A stretch of 22,972 bases of DNA from Chara braunii. Taxonomy: Eukaryota; Streptophyta; Charophyceae; Charales; Characeae. Of the stretch, positions 19,737 to 22,972 are shown one piece after another (within the stretch, counting starts at the first letter, position 1; every line of letters starts with the position of its first letter). Both the position numbers and the translations under genes were made by a program. The stretch is from positions 347,322-370,293 of the forward strand of contig BFEA01000754.1 of the NCBI GenBank assembly GCA_003427395.1. The letters are read 5' to 3'. A model generated the notes under the pieces. It was not told the DNA's origin, did no database searches, and was given only the letters and a program-made list of their open reading frames with translations.

Positions 19737-20189
19737 CCAAGAAGCAATCATCATATAGTCATCACAAAACCTCAGTTAGGTAATTGCAGAGAGAGAGTGA
19801 GGTAGACTGAGAGAGGGAGGAAAAAAAACAATCGGACTACAGAAAAATTGAATATCACCGAAGTGCTTTAACTATTCACCCTTGTTGCGCCACAAACACA
19901 TTTATCCTCTGTGTAAGCATGTATTTCCATGACAAGGTCTTGTACATGCGAGGCAAACAAAAAATGGATAGAAGGGGACGAGATATTTAGATAAAGAGAT
20001 GAACGAGAGAAAAAAATAGAACGAGAGTGGGGTGAAAAAACAAAGTAGGAATCTTCACTACCTAGTCTCTCTAAATGTACCAAAAGAATACTAAGGATAA
20101 TTTTCTACTAAAATATATGAAAACACTACTCTGTTTATTGCTTGTACAAAACAACTACAGTCACTTTTGTGATAAAAAAACATTACACT
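19331..20189. repeat. Intergenic DNA with a 100-bp direct repeat and a GA microsatellite
   Basis: ATGCACTTATTGTGTCTTTG at 19532 and ATGCACATATTGTCTCTTTG at 19632 start two copies spaced exactly 100 bp apart. Both continue GATGTTTTCGCTC and end near a TTACATA word (about 19531-19587 and 19631-19687). A GA microsatellite follows at about 19702-19736, and GAGA-rich DNA recurs near 19788-19820. No gene is supported. Confidence 0.6.
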
Positions 20190-20990
20190 TTATAACACAT
20201 ATTCATTGACATAGAATCTGTCTTCTCTTTGGACAGCAAATTCGTCAGTTCCCCAACGCGGCTTTCTGAAAAAAGGAACAATGTGTACATCATCAATTAT
20301 CGTATCAATCGAAATTACGCTGCTGTGTTGTCGATTGTGCGTTTTCTCCCATTTCACAATTCGGCAACCTGTGGTCGAGCACCTTTGTCTCCTCATTTCT
20401 TTATACCACTGCACATAGGCACACTCATTTGAATGAGAAACTCCATCTCGCCTGCCTTGCACGACGAAAAACATAGCTACTGATGCATACCGATTATCGT
20501 CCTCCCCTGCTCGTACTATGACATTACTATGCACAGCCCTTCCATTAAATCTCGCGGTCGCTCTTGCTATTTGCACTAATGATCCTCTATTGCTACCATC
20601 ATCTCTTCATGCTATTGCTAATTGTGATCTAGTTCTTATCACAGTATCCGCCGTGGGTGCATCATACAAGTTCTCGTTCATGAATGTAATCAATGCAGCT
20701 GCAAAATCCTTTCTGAAAGGCATTTCTTTGAGTGTCGTTACCACATCAGCAGTCCGTCGTTCATCTGTATTTGGCTCAATATCATCCAATGCGAACCATT
20801 CTAAACGCAATGAAGCTTTGTCTTTTAGAGACAATGTATTTTTTCCTGTCATCTCTACATTGGCTACCGATGATCGATTTTCTCCACACCGATTTCTTCT
20901 CCTTCGCAATAAGAGAGTTTCGTTTTCCAATGTGATAGATTGTCGTATACGATCCACCATCTGCATTTCTGGTTGTCGACGGTGTGAGGA
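20190..20990 (-). CDS. C-terminal part of a KDZ/Plavaka-type transposase, one in-frame TGA
   Basis: A frame of 266 residues runs from an acceptor-like AACAG (ending at 20991) to TAA 20192-20190. It is interrupted only by TGA at 20609-20607 (residue 128), in a continuous context QLAIA-TGA-RDDGSNRGSLVQIA. The last 130 residues have the layout I associate with the end of KDZ-superfamily (Kyakuja-Dileera-Zisupton, Plavaka) transposases: ARFNGRAVHSNVIVRAGEDD, VAMFFVVQGRR, ECAYVQWYKEM, then SVISIDTIIDDVHIVPFF and a terminal DRFYVNEYV. These enzymes move DNA transposons and are often accompanied by Ulp1-like proteases, as here. Catalytic parts lie further upstream in such proteins and are absent: the frame is closed by TAA at 20996-20994 and I see no upstream exon to about 21.7 kb. 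It is therefore truncated, or its first exons are missed. An internal ATG lies at 20966. The family call is from memory of the pattern, not from alignment. Confidence 0.5.
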
Positions 20991-20993
20991 CTG

Positions 20994-21503
20994 TTATGGT
21001 TGTTTGCATAATTTTTGGTGATGATGTTCCCACACATTAGCTGCAAACGTGTCTGAGAGACCTGATCTCTCAATACATGATCTGAACTTATTCAGATCAT
21101 GCATTTAGAGAGAGACCATACATTGTATCTTACATAAGATAAATATTAGTGAAAGAAAATAAGTAATACAAATTTCGATGCACAAGGGACATATAATCTA
21201 AGTGAGGGTTAACACATCGTACGGGGATCCCCCAGAATGTCATAGGGTCTGCGCATCCTTTGAATATATATATTTTTTTGTCTGTGTATGTATGAGTGCT
21301 ATTAGGTATACGAGTCAAAGAAAGAAAAAAAGAGTATATGGGAGACATATTTTTCGTGACGAATCACATGCCTTCCCTAACACAAACAAAATCCTGGTTA
21401 GTAGTTGTGAACTACTTGGAGGTCAAACATTCACGTTCCTTGGATGAATATGCCCCAGTTGATGCTACTCGTCTTGTATCTTCTCTTATGAAAATGAAAG
21501 CGA
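20994..21503. other. Region upstream of the transposase-like exon, no gene assigned
   Basis: Two short frames overlap the exon in other phases but look random. Between 21061 and 21110 there is a small inverted repeat of TGATCTGAA/TTCAGATCA type (ATGATCTGAACTTATTCAGATCAT, arms of 10 bases). Nothing resembling the catalytic part of a transposase is visible. Confidence 0.4.
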
Positions 21504-21574
21504 GGTCGGTAGGTGCCTGGCAGTTTCAGATTGAATACATTTAATGCAACAAAATTAATAGGCACCCACCGACC
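21504..21574. repeat. GGTCGGTAGGTGC stem element, copy 6 (inverted)
   Basis: 71 bp with arms GGTCGGTAGGTGCC and GGCACCCACCGACC, one mismatch in 14. Read on the minus strand its interior starts CTATTAATTTT, similar to CATACTAATTT of copy 3, so it lies in inverted orientation. It sits about 0.5 kb upstream of the transposase-like exon. A lone half-arm (GCCGGTAGGTGC) lies at 21615-21626. Confidence 0.85.
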
Positions 21575-21639
21575 CTCTCCATCTCATACCTATTGTGACC
21601 AAATTCGAACTATAGCCGGTAGGTGCGGTACATTTGGAC

Positions 21640-22755
21640 ACTAAACAAAATGGAGATGCGTAAAGAGCGCATTTTGTAATGATTCTACGGTTCGTGATTT
21701 TTTTTATTTTTATTTTTTGCTTAAGAATCAAAAGAGAGAATGAAAGAGAGATCTTATATGATATTATGTGCTTGGCCCTCCGGCTTCAGACGACGATGCT
21801 GTGATCAGTGCTCTAGTTTATAGCCAATGTCAGAACGATGCTGACCAGTGTTGGGGATAGCAAAGATCAACGATGAAACCTACTGACCCTATGTGCCCCT
21901 TCTCGTACTTCCCTGACCCCTTCCCCCCATCCCTATTGAGTCCGGTTCCTAGATCCTGGTTTGGGTACGAGTGAACGGGGCAATGTCTGGCTTTGTTGTT
22001 AAAAAAAAACTAGAAAAGAAGGCAGGAGGGTGAGGCCTGGTAGAGAGATCTGGGGATTCGTCGAGGGTGGAAGACAATCCAGCGGCTAATCGGGGGTGGC
22101 TTCCAGGCCAACGATGTTTGGAGCTGGGGTGGGTCTCGCTGCCCTGTAACCTAGCATGTTGGGAGCGTNAGGCCGGNTATAGGCTTGGCANTACNAACAG
22201 GACAGCTATGGCTGCTTAAAGNTTAGGCCTGTGCCATAACTTGGAATGTGGGGGTTCGGTAGATGGGAGGTTAGTAGTGGTCCATGAGGCATTTTCCCGA
22301 ATGGACCATCATCATCATTATTGAGCCGGAGCCGGGTAATGTCCCCGGTATTTCAAAAATTTCCTGCATAATTTCATGAGGGACGCTGGCCCCGGTTCCC
22401 AGCACGTGTTGCTCCCCACGAATAGATCGGAACTCTTTTCTTTTTTTTTCTCTTTCTTAANAAAAAAGGAAAGACAAAAAACAAAGCAGTAGACAGCTGG
22501 CGCATACTAGCACTCCCAATGGAGACGACACAAACTGACAACGAAAAGAACAATGATGGAGGAGATCGATAAAAAAAAAAAAAAAAAAAACAAATGCGGA
22601 TAACTGGCTGCCCGCACTCCAAGAGGAGCCAGCATAAACACAGGGCGTGGCACGAAACACAGTTGCTGCAGCGACATGCACAGAGGGAAGAAAACAGCCG
22701 CACTGCACCACTCGCTAGAACCCAAAATCGGTGGTGAGCCGTTCGGAACATAAGT
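21640..22755. other. GC-richer flank, no gene assigned
   Basis: Composition changes from AT-rich to GC-richer near 21.77 kb. Around 22300-22322 there is a short CATCATCATCATTATT tract, the kind of simple 3' tail seen on some non-LTR retrotransposons, but no reverse transcriptase or other domain is present to support that. N bases cluster at 22169-22222. A run of 20 A lies at 22571-22590. Minus-strand frames over 22374-22827 are Phe-rich from poly-A and are not credible. Confidence 0.3.
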
Positions 22756-22925
22756 TAAATTCATAGCGTTCCCGGACCGAACTCCAAACCGAATCCGGAC
22801 CCCGGACCCCGGACTTCCCGGCGACATCCGGACTTCCGGAAAACCGGAATAGTCTGGAATATCTGGACCGGTCCGGAACCCCTGTCCGGATGCCTGTCCG
22901 GAACCCCTGTATATTCCGGGGAGGG

Positions 22926-22955
<30 letters not shown>
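22756..22955. repeat. CCGGA-rich degenerate repeat ending in A30
   Basis: Between about 22770 and 22920 the word CCGGA or its near variants occurs about eleven times, with local duplications such as CTGTCCGGAACCCCTGT. A run of 30 A follows at 22926-22955. This could be the 3' end of an A-tailed retroposed element or simply a GC-rich minisatellite next to poly-A; nothing else in the window matches it. Confidence 0.7.
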
Positions 22956-22956
<1 letters not shown>

Positions 22957-22972
22957 ATTGTGGGGGGAATGC

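Noticed and set aside
22374-22958. Several minus-strand frames with long Phe runs
   Set aside because: The Phe runs come from poly-A tracts; the rest shows no domain.

Overview
The window looks like nuclear DNA of a eukaryote of uncertain lineage. It has interrupted genes with plausible GT/AG junctions, many microsatellites and long homopolymers, minisatellites, MITE-like and foldback-like repeats, and no sign of bacterial operons, Shine-Dalgarno sites or rRNA/tRNA genes. Single N bases are scattered through it and are very dense at about 12.29-13.80 kb, as expected where diverged copies were merged. I could run no searches, so family names rest on motifs read by eye.

Layout. 1-540 is GC-rich and unassigned. 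541-3631 is an old satellite-like domain built on CTCAG/TTCAG words, with 20/40-bp periodicity ending in a clean 40-bp array (3312-3631). 3.6-8.3 kb is mostly unassigned, with a coding-like repeat (4.56-4.74 kb), one possible exon (5240-5476, minus), a 19-bp minisatellite (5717-5855) and a palindromic MITE-like element (6235-6761). 8443-8985 (plus) is one reading frame broken by a single TAG. 9.04-9.87 kb is a foldback-like element with inverted arrays of about 11 bp. About 9.9-21.7 kb is an AT-rich island holding all the convincing genes. From about 21.7 kb the composition becomes GC-richer again, ending in a CCGGA-rich block and poly-A.

The island is the interesting part. On the minus strand it carries, in transcription order: the C-terminal part of what looks like a KDZ/Plavaka-type (Zisupton-like) DNA transposase (20990-20190); a complete C48/Ulp1-like cysteine protease gene of 457 residues (17161-15788); and a multi-exon gene (15494-12840) with basic, acidic and globular parts, whose 3' end runs into a second, damaged Ulp1-like domain (12813-12336). 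These reading frames are continuous only if TGA is read as an amino acid, best as Trp. One TGA sits exactly at the conserved Trp of the protease His-Trp motif, and the frames end at TAA or TAG. Both protease copies carry Asn where the family usually has the catalytic Asp.

Around these genes lies a family of about 71-bp elements with arms GGTCGGTAGGTGC / GCACCTACCGACC, found in both orientations at 10.46, 10.95, 17.84, 17.97, 18.17 and 21.50 kb plus partial copies. The simplest reading is one or two decayed KDZ-type transposons with accessory SUMO-protease-like genes and subterminal hairpin repeats, either in a genome with UGA reassigned to Trp or brought in from such a source.
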